Positions 26,777 to 39,300 are shown, numbered from the stretch's first letter. The stretch is 64,000 nt of DNA from Branchiostoma floridae (GCF_000003815.2 NC_049983.1:12595715-12659714); one strand, 5' to 3'. Notes: generated by a model not told the origin, from the letters alone. Made by a program: numbers and translations.

Positions 26777-27976
26777 ATGGCGTCCAACGCGATCAGCGAC
26801 ATTACCGACAAAGCTCTCGTCTGTCAGGTCTGTTTGGAGGACTTCAAGCAGCCGAAGATACTACCGTGTTTTCACACCTTCTGTCAGCCGTGTTTGGAGA
26901 GGCTCCTGGCCACAGACCCGGTAGGAAAACTGTCCTGCCCAACGTGCAAGCAGGACGTGCAACTCCCACTGCGTGGTGTTCGAGGGCTGAAGTCCAACTT
27001 GCGCGTTTGCAGATTGCGCAACAATCGGCGACATGAGCCTGAGGAAAAGACTTTTAAAGCAAGAGAGACTGCCAACCGGTTTGAGGATCACCATCATCTG
27101 AACATCAACTCATCTCAAACTCATACACAGGTGCGGCCGAAGGTGGTGTTCGGTAGGCTATATAGTGGCGGTACGCGTCTAGAACACAGAAAAACTTTTG
27201 GAGAGTTAGGCACTAGAGATGGACAGTTCAACGTGCCATTTCCTGTCGTCTGCACCGAGGGAGACATTGTGGTGGCTGACTACGGAAACTCACGCCTGCA
27301 ATTCCTGAGCAAAGATGGCTCCTTCAAGAGAAAGGTCAATCTGAGGTTCGATCCGTTGGATGTGTCGGTCCTGTCACAGGACGAGCTGCTGGTGACAGGA
27401 GACGGACACATGATTCACGTACTGGACAAACGGGGGAGGGAGGTGCGCGCCATGCAGGTGACAGGGGCTGCAGCCGACACATATAAAACTACAAGAGGCA
27501 TCGCTGTTGATGGTTTGGGACGTGTCATTGTCACCATCGGGCACCAAGTTTTTGTACTCCGTCCCAACGGTGACGTCATGCTGAAGTTCGGTGGCAGAGG
27601 TCAAAGTCAGCAGCATTTAGGTTCCAACCTCCGTGTGGCCGTCAGTAGCAGCAACCAAATCATCATCAGTGACTTTGGTAACCACTGCCTGAAGATATTC
27701 GACCCCTCGGGTAGCCATCTCTTCACGAGCGGATTGCGTGGCTCGGGACCTGGTCAGCTCAATTGGCCATTCAGTGTCATTACGGACAGCGAGGACAACA
27801 TCATCGTGGTTGACAGTCGCAACTGTCGGGTTTCGCTGTTCAGTCGTGACGGCACGTTTGTCAGGCACGTACTGACAAAGGAGAGACACAGACTGGTCGA
27901 GCCGAAGGGGCTGGCGCTGACTCACGACGGACATTTGGTCGTTTCTGATAATCATTCTCTCAAAATGTTTCAATAA
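26777..27976 (+). CDS. Intronless RING-NHL protein (TRIM-like E3 ligase without B-box)
   Basis: A single 399-residue ORF starts at ATG 26777 (AAGGATGG). A C3HC4 RING finger spans about residues 15-65 (CQVCLEDF, CFHTFCQPC, CPTC), consistent with E3 ubiquitin ligase activity. A short basic linker follows, without B-box or coiled coil. From about residue 130 to the end there are NHL repeats (GTRDGQFNVPFPV...VADYGNSRLQFLS; GSGPGQLNWPFSVI...VVDSRNCRVSLFS; GLALTHDGHLVVSDNHSLK), forming a propeller that usually binds RNA or protein targets. Such RING-NHL genes are numerous in lancelets. It lies between exons 1 and 4 of the broken METTL27-like copy, same strand. A partial second copy follows at 28752. 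AATAAA occurs at 28290. Confidence 0.92.
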   Translation: MASNAISDITDKALVCQVCLEDFKQPKILPCFHTFCQPCLERLLATDPVGKLSCPTCKQDVQLPLRGVRGLKSNLRVCRLRNNRRHEPEEKTFKARETANRFEDHHHLNINSSQTHTQVRPKVVFGRLYSGGTRLEHRKTFGELGTRDGQFNVPFPVVCTEGDIVVADYGNSRLQFLSKDGSFKRKVNLRFDPLDVSVLSQDELLVTGDGHMIHVLDKRGREVRAMQVTGAAADTYKTTRGIAVDGLGRVIVTIGHQVFVLRPNGDVMLKFGGRGQSQQHLGSNLRVAVSSSNQIIISDFGNHCLKIFDPSGSHLFTSGLRGSGPGQLNWPFSVITDSEDNIIVVDSRNCRVSLFSRDGTFVRHVLTKERHRLVEPKGLALTHDGHLVVSDNHSLKMFQ

Positions 27977-28289
27977 CATCAAAATCACACATTTTCATAG
28001 TTTTAATGTCAATTTACAGATTTGCGACTTGTATGGAAATTGTCTGTAGCCTATATGATGATGCATGTGTGTCACGATACAACTTCAGCTCCAATCTCAA
28101 CAAAGTTGTACCATTGAATGATATTAAATGTACTTCATATAAACACTATGCAGTAAAGATAAGCAAACGTCTGTTCATAGAGCATGTCAAATCCGTATTA
28201 TGTGAAACTTAATCGAAAGTGTAAGTAACCTCATATTCTTTGTACGCTCAAGTCTTCTCATGTAAGTATACAATTATTTTTATTCACCA

Positions 28290-28295
28290 AATAAA
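28290..28295 (+). promoter_or_regulatory. Possible polyadenylation signal of the RING-NHL gene
   Basis: AATAAA 314 bp after the stop codon; the first good match downstream. Confidence 0.45.
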
Positions 28296-28751
28296 CAATC
28301 CTAATCAATAAAATATCTTTAGAGACAGTCTTGCAACGTCATTGTCCTCAACGCATTGCATACATAATACATGTATATGTTCCAACCACCTGTACTAATC
28401 TTCCGTATGACGTTTCAACAGGCTAATCACCAGTAATTTGCTAAGGCAAGACAGTAGGATTGAGGGAGAATAACGCTGCTGTACGCTGTACCATGAGAGA
28501 AAACACACATGTCACTGTGCACCGTGCTCCGTATTCGTCAATATTACGATAAGAATGTAACGTTATGCATTGTACCGAGCTTGCGAGTCTTTCCACATCG
28601 AGCACATATCGTCCGTGTCTCGCTTAGTCGATGCATAATCTATGCATTGTGCTCATTTGGACCTTGTACAAGTCTGCTCCCCTGCGAACACGGTTATTTC
28701 GACTTTCACCGAAAGTGACATTACAACGTAAGATTAAATGCTCGATCAAAG

Positions 28752-28894
28752 AATTGCGCTCTAACCCATTATTCGCGAAGCTTCGATGGGTTACAAAGTT
28801 CATTTTCATTACTTGGTAAAAATAGTATTCAACCTCCTGCCAGCCGAGTTTGGAGAGGCTCTTGGCCTCAGAACCGGCAAGAAAACACGCCAAC
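28752..28894 (+). pseudogene. Fragment of a second RING-NHL copy
   Basis: 28752-28820 matches the sequence upstream of the RING-NHL start (ttgcgct-taaccc, cgcgaagctt, acaaagttcat-ttcat, cttgg). 28834-28894 matches 26880-26940 inside the RING region (cagccg-gtttggagaggct, ggcc-cag, cgg). The coding part in between is deleted. Because it carries upstream non-coding DNA, it arose by DNA duplication and not by retrocopying. Confidence 0.75.
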
Positions 28895-29443
28895 CGGACA
28901 TGGATAGGTGCTGCAATATGTAGAGGGAGCACCTTTTCACTACCTCATAAGGTTTGATAAGGTCACAGACAGAGGACTTTTTCACATGACGTCTTTATCT
29001 CTAAATATTTGACAATTTTCTGTCCCGCACAAATGTCGCAAAGTCAGAAACACACTTACGTATACACGCGCATACCGTTTGTATGCTCTAATCACGCTAT
29101 TCCATGCGGACCGTTTAAAGAAATTTAACAGTTTCTCACCTTAAGCTTGTGAGTACTAACATTATCTACATTTGTTCACAGACACCTATGACGCGGTGCT
29201 GATAGTTGGTTCCTTCACTCCCAATTGGTCACATCAACAGCCGGAATGCTTCGATGAGCTGGTCCAGATCACAAAATCGGGTAAGGGCTGTAGCGATAGT
29301 GTGGTCTATTGTCCTGGCTCTATCACACAAAACTGTAAGCTACAGCATAAACACATACTAATATTATACATGGAAGATAGTGTTTGTTTTCGTTTGCCTA
29401 AAAAGTCACTGAAATATATATAGACAATCAACACTTCCTGTTA

Positions 29444-29639
29444 TGCCTACGTCATATAACCGGGGCCCGGCCGGACTGTTTGCGGAAACGAAAAAAAGTT
29501 TTTGCCAATAAATATGCACAAGGCATGCTGTTGAATTATTTTTGGTCTGTTTTGTGTTTTTCTTGACTTATTTGTATGTCGTACTGTTCGTTCCCAAAAA
29601 CTGCCCGACCGGGCCCCTTTGTGGAAATGTAACGTTAGC
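29444..29639. mobile_element. MITE of the GGCCCGGCCGGG family, copy 2
   Basis: Left end gcctacgtca then ggggcccggccgg; right end gcccgaccgggcccc then ggaaatgtaacgttagc. Same terminal layout as the copy at 33037. It lies in the last intron of the broken METTL27-like copy. Confidence 0.8.
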
Positions 29640-29929
29640 TCAGTTATCGCTGATTTCTTGTTTTTCTAGGAGGATTTATCATTGTAGGGACCTCGTCGGT
29701 AACGCTTGCAACAGACATCGGAAAAGCTATAGAGGCAAAACTACAGGAGCTCCAAGAGCGCAGCCTACTGTTCATAGTGGACAAACCTACCCAGGCCATG
29801 TTCTTCAAAGACTGGGAGGGAACCTTCTTCGTCTGCAAAATCACGTGATTTAGCCACGCCGAGGCGAAGGTAGTAGCAGTGATAGAAGTACAAGTGTTTT
29901 ATGAACTCTTTCAATGTGAAGTGGACTGT

Positions 29930-30083
29930 CCTTAGAGGCCACAGATCCAAAGTCAAAATGGCTATAGAGGATTCCTCTAGCACTCTTAACTTTAATTTGG
30001 AAACTAACTGCAATTTGTCAAAAGGGCTGGAGGAATCCTCTAGCCCTTTTGACTTTGGATACTGCAATCTGTGGCCTTTAAGG
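29930..30083. mobile_element. Short fold-back element
   Basis: The left arm (ccttagaggccacagat, ccaaagtcaaaa, ggctatagagg) is inverted in the right arm (ccttttgactttgg, atctgtggcctttaagg). About 154 bp in all, no coding capacity. It starts about 80 bp after the stop of the METTL27-like exon 5. Confidence 0.75.
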
Positions 30084-30121
30084 AATGGCTATGGGCACCT
30101 CCTGTGAGTACAGACATGGAA

Positions 30122-30127
30122 AATAAA
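30122..30127 (+). promoter_or_regulatory. Polyadenylation signal candidate after the second METTL27-like copy
   Basis: AATAAA 274 bp after the stop codon, beyond the fold-back element. Confidence 0.4.
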
Positions 30128-30397
30128 GCACCCATATCCCCCGTCAATACGTGCCTTACATGTTGATATGATGAACACTGTCTTCGGTTCTTTCAGCTGT
30201 GTCTACTGGTTCTCTGCCATGAGCAGCCATCTTGTTACAGGCGAGAAATCCCACGATTCTTTGTGATTCCACACCCGTGTACCATTGTCAGACAGAAGCG
30301 CCATTGAATATGACAGTTATCTTAAAGCTGGCGTTGTGGCCGGTATGGTTGAAACGGGTGGCCGAAGGAGAGAACAGCCTAGCTTAGGTGTATGCAT

Positions 30398-30831
30398 TAG
30401 GGCTGGGTATCGGTACAGTGTACCGGTACAAAACCGGTTTTTCTTATTGGACCGGTCCAGAAAAACCGGACCTGAAAAAAATTAGGCGGACCGGATGTTG
30501 GACCTATTAGAAAATTAACAGATTATTTTATCAGGCATTCACACGTTTTTGCGCTTGCAGGTGGAAGAAAATAACAAGAGTGAAGTAGAGTAGACTTTAT
30601 AGAAATTTCTACCAAGTTTTACAGCCAACCGCATAGGTGCAGTTAGCGTTGTAGGATTTTGAAACACCAGTGTAAGTCTAATACCCCACCAAACACATTT
30701 CTTTGTAGTGAAATGGATTATTGGCATGAGTCATACTGAATCAGGTCCAGGTTCAGGTCCGGACCTGGACCTGATCCTTTGGACCTGAACCGGACCTGGA
30801 CCTGAATGTTCTGTACCGGTACCCAGCCCTA
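30398..30831. mobile_element. hAT-like MITE
   Basis: 434 bp with inverted ends TAGGGCTGGGTATCGGTACA / TGTACCGGTACCCAGCCCTA and an 8-bp target duplication GTATGCA(T/C) at 30390-30397 and 30832-30839. The interior has repeated ACCGGT and GGACCTGGACCTGA-type motifs. No transposase. Confidence 0.85.
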
Positions 30832-31689
30832 GTATGCACTGCGCGTACAAATCTTGCTTCTTGTCAGCTTGATAATTTAGTGGGCAAATTTTGACGATGA
30901 TAAAGTTGATGATTTATTCCAACATATGAACAAACCTGATTGAAATATCTTTCGAAACCACGTTGATAACAACACCATGTTGGTTACAATATTGTTGAAT
31001 ACATTATATAATTGAATGAATAACTATTCAAATGATATATGATTGAATTGCTCAACAAGTGATCGTTTATAATAGATTGTGTCACAAAATGTATAATTGT
31101 GGATAGCTGCCTCGTACAGTGATAGAAGTTGTATAAAACAGTGCATTTTGGCCATGCAGTCGTCGGAAAGTCACAGACAAAGAAAGTTAACAGACAAACC
31201 ACGTCAAACCGTATAAGTCACAATTAAACATATCAGAACAACTCTACATCCATCGATCAACGCACACATTATTATCGAAAGATAAAGTTTTACGACTGGC
31301 AAGTTCACTACAATCATGAACAACAACTTTACATATGTAGATTGTATATGTAACTCCTTGCAGTGAAAGAGCTATAGTCGTCCCAGAAAATCACAAGTAC
31401 GAACGAATTCATCTGCACAATATAACAACTGTCATCACTGCGACAACAACTGAATGATCATAAAACAAATTACTGTGATTCACTGTGATAAAAAAAATTT
31501 AGCGTCGTTTGGCAGTGTGTGATGTAGACCTTTAATACACAGTTTCCTGTGTTAAGCACACCCAGTTGGCTATCAATCTCCCATAAGGAATGCCTTCAAG
31601 CCTCCACCAGGCATGGGGATACGGGGATCGTAGGATTTGTAAAAGAAATCGGGAAATTGGCCAAGGGAGTCAGTCCATGCTAAGGTTTT

Positions 31690-31800
31690 TTGTTCCCCCT
31701 GCGCGGCAGGCCATACCCTCTAGTAGTAAAACTCTCCCGGCAAATTATTCTCCCTATCACAGCCAGCGTAGTCAGTCTGGTAGAGACTACCTCATTTCCT
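31690..31800. repeat. Dispersed amphioxus-type repeat, one of three copies
   Basis: The stretch ccctctagtagt, aactctcccggcaaattatt, agccagcgtagtcagtctgg is shared with 51050-51145 and, in reverse orientation and more diverged, with 41610-41720. Unclassified. Confidence 0.65.
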
Positions 31801-32311
31801 CGCCCATTGTAAGGCTCCATTAGGCCACTCAAAGTCTTCCCAGGGGCACTACGGTAAAATCTCACCAGGGACACGTTGGCCCTGGTGCTGAAGAGCTGTC
31901 CTAAGTAGTCCCAAGCAACAATCATGATTCCAGCTTACTCAACACTCTACAACACTGTGAAGTCAATACAGGACAAGTCATGAACGGAGTCCTCGCTACT
32001 AGACGAGTCGTTGTCCGTTCTTGGTACCGGTTCTACCTGCGCTTGCACCGTGTACTTCCTTCCTTTCGGGTGTAGTGTCTTCGGTGCGTTACCCGCATGC
32101 GGTCGCCTGGCCAGGTTGTCTACCCGGAGTGTGGAGACGGACCCACTCGCCCTGTGGTAGTGGCACCGCCCACTGCTTCCCCCATCACCACTTCCGTCTT
32201 CTGACCAGCAGCCACGTGATCCATGGGGACCGATGTAGACATTCCCCTTTTAGAAAATGACAGGAGATCGGAACCATTAATAACATTCTACTGCACATTC
32301 TCTCTCTCACA

Positions 32312-32321
32312 CTCTCTCTCT

Positions 32322-32371
<50 letters not shown>

Positions 32372-32414
32372 GTATGTGTGCGTGCGTGCGTTCGTGTGTA
32401 TGTGTGTGTGTGTG
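32312..32414. repeat. CT/GT microsatellite
   Basis: CT-rich start, then a long (GT)n run with a few interruptions. Open frames here are by-products of the repeat. Confidence 0.95.
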
Positions 32415-32774
32415 TTGTAGAAAAGCAGCATAACTCGAGAACGCATTGATGGATTGTCTTGATATATGTAGGTAGGTCTTAATGTGACCTTGAGACGATT
32501 AGATTTTAGTATCCCTAGTTTTCAATATCAATCAATAACATTCTTATTATTATCGCATGACAGCTTTATAAATTTAGTTATAAGTTGTTAGGAGATACGA
32601 AATGCAAAAGTGACTCGAGGACTAACATTGGTGTACTGTACACAGAAAATCTGTCCCTTCTGTTTGCGCAGCCGGTCCTTCCGTTGCTGCTCCAGGTAAG
32701 GGTTGCTTTTGCACAGACCCACCCTTCTGTACAGCCAGGGGCAACACGTCTGGAACAGGAACGTCCGGAACCTG

Positions 32775-32947
32775 AACAAACAAACAAACAAACAAATAAA
32801 CAAACTGTTGTGTGTCGGTTCGAATAAAGTTCCTAAACGGGGAACATGCGGCTCCAGCGTCTTTTCTGAAGATGTGGCGTAAGTGTGAACGGTTGGCTTG
32901 AGGTCTCCTTCTCCATATACTCAAACAAACAAACAAACAAACAAACA
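32775..32947. repeat. Two AAAC microsatellites
   Basis: (AAAC)n at about 32775-32803 and 32922-32947. Confidence 0.9.
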
Positions 32948-33036
32948 ATTAGATTCATGGCAAGGAAATCAATGAGTGCATTTTGAGTACATTATTTGAA
33001 GGTTGTAAATGAGTGAGACAGTGATATACGCATGCT

Positions 33037-33230
33037 AAGGCCTACGTCACATTTCCAAACCGGGCCCGGCCGGGCTGCTTTCGGAAAGGATATATATATA
33101 AAAGACACAAAACTACACAAGGCGTGAACATTATTTGTGTATATCTTTACGTATACATTTCTATTTTTCGTTTCCACAAAGTACAAACAGCCCGACCGGG
33201 CCCCGAGTTGGAAATGTGACGTTGGCCTTA
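33037..33230. mobile_element. MITE of the GGCCCGGCCGGG family, copy 3 (most complete)
   Basis: Long imperfect inverted ends: TAAGGCCTACGTCACATTTC at the left, mirrored at the right by GGAAATGTGACGTTGGCC plus TTA, each followed inward by cgggcccggccgggctg or its complement. About 194 bp, no coding capacity. No unambiguous target duplication; superfamily not assigned. Confidence 0.85.
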
Positions 33231-33380
33231 CTTTGGTTCAAGTGTCCTTACGTTCATGGGAATACCAGATCATACATGAAGTTTACATGAAGAATAGGAA
33301 GATGTACTTGTGTGCAATGACAAGAAAGAGTCAACAATTCTTCATAAGCACACTTCCAATACAAACTGTAGTTCTCATAA

Positions 33381-36300
33381 TTACTTCTTGTGAGCGATGG
33401 CGTAGATAATGGGGTTGAAGACACATGACGACTTGGCGAACATTGTCGGATACGTGGCGGCCGCTAGGGGGATCTCCTCCACCAGGACTGACCAGAAGGA
33501 TGAGACGGTGTAGGGAGTCCACGCCACCATGAACAGTATCACCATTAGGAAACACATCTGAGAAAAAAATCGTTTCCAATGAATTTATCATGATCATTTA
33601 CAGTATAATGAAATATACCAAGTATACCATGCTACCTTGGTACTTTGTAAACCTGCTGGTAAGGCTGAATGTATAGCTGCTTGACATTGAGCTTGCCTAT
33701 TTCTCATGTACGTTGGGAGGGACTTACACAACATTGTATATACAATTGGATAACTTATGAAACAAGAAAAATTTATCGTAATACTTTCACCATATACAAC
33801 CACGCCTTTATGTACAGTGTACATAACTAAGTATCTAACCATAGTGGCCTTGGACTCCGACTGCATCCTGCTGCTGGTGAGAAAGTCCCGTCTCCCCCGG
33901 ACTGCCGGCATGGCGTGTTGACCCCGCAGGTTCAGCTTCCGCAGCCGCCTCGCAACCTTGTAGTAGAAAAAGCCCAAGAGGAGCAGGTGGAGGAGGTAGC
34001 AGAAGAGACAGCTCCCAACCACGTACGACATCTCGGATGTGTTCTCTACTGTCCACTTGATGCTACAAGACGTACCTGAAGACAAGATATGTTCAACTTT
34101 GAAGAGGGCTGGAAAGGAATATTGATTTTAATAAAGTGGGTACAAATTTTCCCTGGGCTATTAAGACAAAAGGTTGTTTTAGTAAACTGTGTAATTACTA
34201 AAAGATATAGTCTTCAAGCAGACGTGTCAGCTGGATGAAAAAGATAAGAATTTGTCCGAATAGGGACAAAGAAGTTGCCATGGGATTCCAGTCTTTTGCA
34301 GTCTATTCGCGGGGCGGCCATTTCAATCCTAGGCCAGTTAACTCCTACTACACCTTTATTCCTAACTTGGCCAAAGTCCCTTATTACTATTCGGCCAGGC
34401 CGGAGTCTGGAAGAGAATGATAAGATATCCGGTAACTGCTCTTACCGAATAATTCGTAGGTGTAGCTGCTCCACCCTACCAATGGCGGTACCGTCCACAG
34501 CAGGCTGTAGACCCACACGCCGATCAGGGAGAACGCCGTCACGTGGTGGGTCAACCTGTAGGCTGGACAGGGACAAAAGTACGTACATACACGATGAAAA
34601 AATACATAGCACAGTAGCACTGTTGCAAGTACTGCTGCACCACCTGTCTTTGTAATTGTTATAGTAGAATATGATGAAAGCAAAAATATTCTATTGGAAC
34701 GAAGACATACATATCAGATTATAGCCTGGAAGGAAGAGCAACGATGTCAGAAGCAATTAAATGGTATGTGGTCAATTCAATTTGCCGCAAAGGCCTGCGG
34801 GGGTCCAGTTGTTTACTTCTTTCGAAGGGTTTGGTCATCTTGAAATCAGCTCTGTCAGTCATAAATTTATGAGCAGCAAATTTAGATATTTCAATTCCAA
34901 TAGGATATGTGCCTTTAAAATTGTATCAAATTTCAACTCATTCAATTAAAAGATGAGCCTGTTATAAAGCCATTGCATTATTTTTTACTCGCCCTCGTAC
35001 TAGCACACCATACTAGCCTGTTGTGGCCGAGCTATGTTCTGGATATCTACCTATGTTCACCGTATGTGATCATGACAACATTGATTCATTGGTTCGTTAA
35101 CACTAACGACGGCAACAGAAGCACAATTTATGGATGTCTGCACTTCCCCGTGTGTTTTCCTGATTTGATCACACAATGGGCATCATCAATTGCTTATAAT
35201 GTCTTTCTTCTTCCAGTGTATGCCCGCAATAATGACAATAACTATTATGACTTGCCGCCCGCGACACGAAGGATCGACATCGACAGTTGCACTGTCTTTG
35301 ACTACCTCTAACGAGCGACGATTGCTTGTTTACACAATTTATATCTAACCATTTCAGGTGAAAAGTCAAGACTCATCACATATCTGGCCATGAATAAATG
35401 AAAAACAAAATTGTGCGTTTATCTTCAAAGACAACTCCAGCGCCTTTCATTACAACCATCGGAGTATCTAATTAAGAGAGCGAGAGCCTGCGCTATCAGT
35501 GACTGAAACAAGACACAATCACAGTTCAGTGACCTCATGCCTCCATGAAATTTTCTTCGAAAAAAGGAAGCAGAATCCTCTCGGCGAAGGTATTAAGAAA
35601 AGTACCAACACTCCCCAGCAAGTACAGATCAATAAGACGGCGCCCATATAATAATACATCTGTTATCACGGAGGCCATTTATTCCTATTTACTCAAATAA
35701 CATACTGGCTCCCTTGGAAATCAGCACTACACTGATTAAAACACTCTCCACATGAACCCAAGTTAAAGCACTTAAAGCAGAAGTATTCTCAATTCTTCAC
35801 CTGCTGCGCTGTTGATAGACAGGGAACTAAACTTAACAAATTCACGTTCACAATCTTTTGTGCTTTGATTGATGAATAGGTAACAACCTTTTACCAAGGA
35901 GCTGATAAAAGCTCCTTGCTTTTACAAAACAGGGCAAGACTCCAGTTTGCGTTCCTTGTGAGTACTGTTGAATTACAGTTATCAAAGCGTGTACAATCAT
36001 GATAGGGCTGAAATTTCATGGGAAGGTGACTTTCATCGTTTGTAAAGAACAACCATACCTTCACGTTATGCATAATGTTGTTTCAGCCTAAGAATAAAGG
36101 AAGCGATGTTTTCATTCCTAAACAAAATACAGAAGGTAGGTATGGTTCTTTTTTTCTTCTTTTGGATTTCGGCCGAGGTCATCAACTAGATACAATTTAG
36201 CAATTTTTAATAATTCTGTATGTTACAGAATTGTTGTAGAATTTAACAAGAGCAGTCTATAGAACGGAAAGGAAAGGAGTATTTACCATACTGCGGGTGG

Positions 36301-39300
36301 CAGAGAGAGATGTATCTGAACCCGGCTATGACGACCAGGGTGTTGAGACTGCTCATGGACAGTGTATAACACATGAAGGCGTACAGCTGGCACACAGTGT
36401 CGCCGAACAGCCAGTACCCAGCGTACCCGGACGCCGTGCAGAATGGGTAGCCAAATATGGAGATACCTGGAAAATGTATGAAAAAAAAGTAGAAGAATAA
36501 AACAAACAATCGCGACCATTGCGTGTCCAGGACACGAGGTATCAAAACCTGCAGCGGTACAATGGAACACTAAGCCTGGAGTCTGGCGTTGGTAACAAAA
36601 GTCAGCAGCATTAAGGTTAACAAGGCTGGTCTCCGGACTATGGAGAGCTGATAGGTACACAAGATTTAATCGTTTCTTCACTTAAGCAGCATACAAAGTA
36701 TCACAAAGATTCACTTATAACATCTCGACTTGTGCCGACACACAGGCACACACATACACATGTATATACAAATGTACATATATAAAGACACAAACATGCA
36801 GCCCCGAAATCATAACCTTCTTGATAAAAGTAGTAAAGTATCTTGACTTAATTAGGAGCAAATCACCAGTTAAAATCCTTGCTTTGAAAATCTATCACGA
36901 AGTCTGGGAGAAGCCACTTCATAAACATGTCTAGAATGTCTAATTGAGTTGCGTAACATGGTCTTCCTGATTTTTGTGGGGTAATTTATTACTTGCCACA
37001 CCCACCTAACGAGAGTATTGATGCCTGGCAAAACACCGAGCTAAAGCACGTGCACACACACACACGGTTGTCTACTCTCATAGAATTCATACACAATATC
37101 CAATCATGTAGCATGATGTAACCATGACATTGCCGGTCTGGATGTGATGACTTACCGATCAATTTAAAATTCCTAGAAGTGTTACCGTATAAATATTCAA
37201 TCCTGCTATATTATATCAAAGAAATTTGTCGAAGTTCAACTCTCGTGTATTTCTAAAAAAATCTTTTGCACAAGCACTAGAATATTCTGAAATTCGGAGA
37301 AAAGACTGCCAACTGTGAAAAGTGCACTACCAGGATTGAGAAACTCCCACTCTCCCTTCCGTTTTTGTCACTCCTTTAAGTATCTTGCCGCAGGACATGC
37401 GGTCCAGTAGCTTCTATGAACCTATACTTTAACACGCACGTCATGGAGCGCGTCAATGACGTATATATCGCAGGGTGGGGCTGTCTAAGTGTGGGTTCAC
37501 ACGTGAGCACAACGAGAAGATGTTGACCATCCTGTTAGCGTAGCGCCTTCAAATACGTAGTTAAATTGTATCTTAATGCTTTTCTGCATATGTTTGCATC
37601 GGTGACCTGTACCTTGCCCGTCGAGGCATGAATGTACAATAAAGGCCTTTCATTCATTTATTCATTGTCGAGGCCGTTAGAGGTCCGTATGAAAGTCTGT
37701 TGCTACGCATCCTTCCGCCGAATATTTGGAATTTTTCGAAAAAAAAATGAATTGTACGCCACACGCATCTAGCGTCTCCATTCCATATGAGGTGTAGCCT
37801 GAGTATCATCCTCCGTATTCTTGCTGCGAATAACGGAATAGGTTATTTTGATTCAGTGCACATATTTGCTCATTTTACAGTCCCTTTGTATGACTTACAG
37901 TATTGACAGGTGTCCCAGTGTTTTCACGGAATAGGTTATTTTGATTCAGTTTGTTGATGTTAGATTATATTGGATTTGTTTCAACGACTATAAGGGATGG
38001 GTCATAGCTTTATTTCGAGACTTGAATACGTAATTACATGTATCTCTGCTTTGTGGCACAACTTTTCGGTTTGGATGGACAAAGTGTAGACGTTTTTGTT
38101 GATACTTTCCGTCAATACTTTTGGAACATGTTTCGTTAACTATTTAAGCCACCTTGTACGCATGAATGATAAAGGCACTCTCCATACTAAGCTTTGATTA
38201 TTTGGCGAATGTATGTGTTTCGTGGAATTCTAGTTAATTTTGTTTCGAAAACTTCCCTTACAGTTTCGTGCATTGCCAACATTTGCCATCCGCTTTCGCG
38301 CCTTGCAAAACTAATGTGTGGAGACAGTTCCGTCTCAAGCCTCTCGGATGATATGTTTATAACATGACAAAAGATTCCCTGTGGAACCATTAACAGTCAT
38401 CAAGGATTAGATGCTGCTCTTGAACCAAGTACGCAATCATCATTGTCCTGGGTTTGTATGGGGGGAGATTAACGTTCTTTGCCACAAAGCGACGAATATT
38501 AAGGTATACTCAGGAGGCGTTCTTACCAATTCTCAGGCATTGTACCTTTTGGCAGAAAACTTGAGTTTTCATACAAACTCCTTCGCTTTCATACAAAATG
38601 TCCTTCGAGAAGCCAATTACAGTCAGACAAGCAGAATACGCCCAGAATCAGTAACAGACGTTTTGTCAGGCCTTCCCCTTTGTGAAGAATGACAAGATTC
38701 CCTGCCAAACTTCGTGACTGTAAGAGAATATGAATACTGTCTACCTTGTTGCTTGATCTCAACATCTTTGACTTTGACTGTCAAAATCCACGTCAATTCT
38801 CAAGTAGTTCGTAACCACCATTTTTGTTATTGTTACTTGGTGGGTAGACTACTCTTTCTTCGCAGTCTGGGGCTGAATTAAGAGGAGCTTACAATAGGCA
38901 AGAGTCTGGAGCGGCTGCCGTTCCATGTGACCTCAATACGTATGTAGCAAGGGTGTGGAGAGGCAATAACACTGTAGGTTCTGAACCACTCAAACCGGGA
39001 AGGACCCCTAGGCCCTACTCTTTTCGATGAATGCGGTGGATTCATGAAGTTTAACGTGATCGAGTTCTGAATAGCAAACATCGTCCTCATCCTTTATTTC
39101 TTACGAAAGAAAAAACATACTAATGTACTGTCTGGCAGATTTCCCATCTCAAGGATAAGTGGCCATTAGTTAGCCCACGAGGCTCGCATTTTAAAGTGTC
39201 TAAAGGCGTCTAATTGACGGAGCTGGTATTCACCATACGTTGTATAATGTCGTGTTGTACATTTATGTTGGACATTTTCAAAAACGACTTCATGGTTATT

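Larger units (their letters stand above)
26097..29848 (+). pseudogene. Second METTL27-like copy lacking exons 2 and 3
   Basis: Exon 1 (26097-26204, MSSPLSVGLIHKVYE...YSEWALKYEE) ends at a GT donor in the same phase as the first copy. Exon 4 (29182-29280, YDAVLIVGSFTPN...VQITKSG) has the same 99-bp length and phase as its counterpart, and exon 5 (29670-29848, GGFIIVGTSS...DWEGTFFVCKIT) is intact to the stop. I searched 26205-29181 and found nothing like exons 2-3, which encode the SAM-binding motif. Joining exon 1 to exon 4 breaks the phase (0 to 1). So it is either a deletion pseudogene with surprisingly clean remaining exons, or a misassembly. The missing stretch is occupied by a RING-NHL gene and a RING-NHL fragment. 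Confidence 0.8.
30840..33036. other. Intergenic with simple repeats and a dispersed repeat
   Basis: No exon recognised. Contains a dispersed repeat at about 31690-31800, a GT microsatellite (32312-32414) and two AAAC runs. Confidence 0.5.

Noticed and set aside
32223-32420. ORF with VCVCVCV repeat
   Set aside because: Translation of the GT microsatellite.
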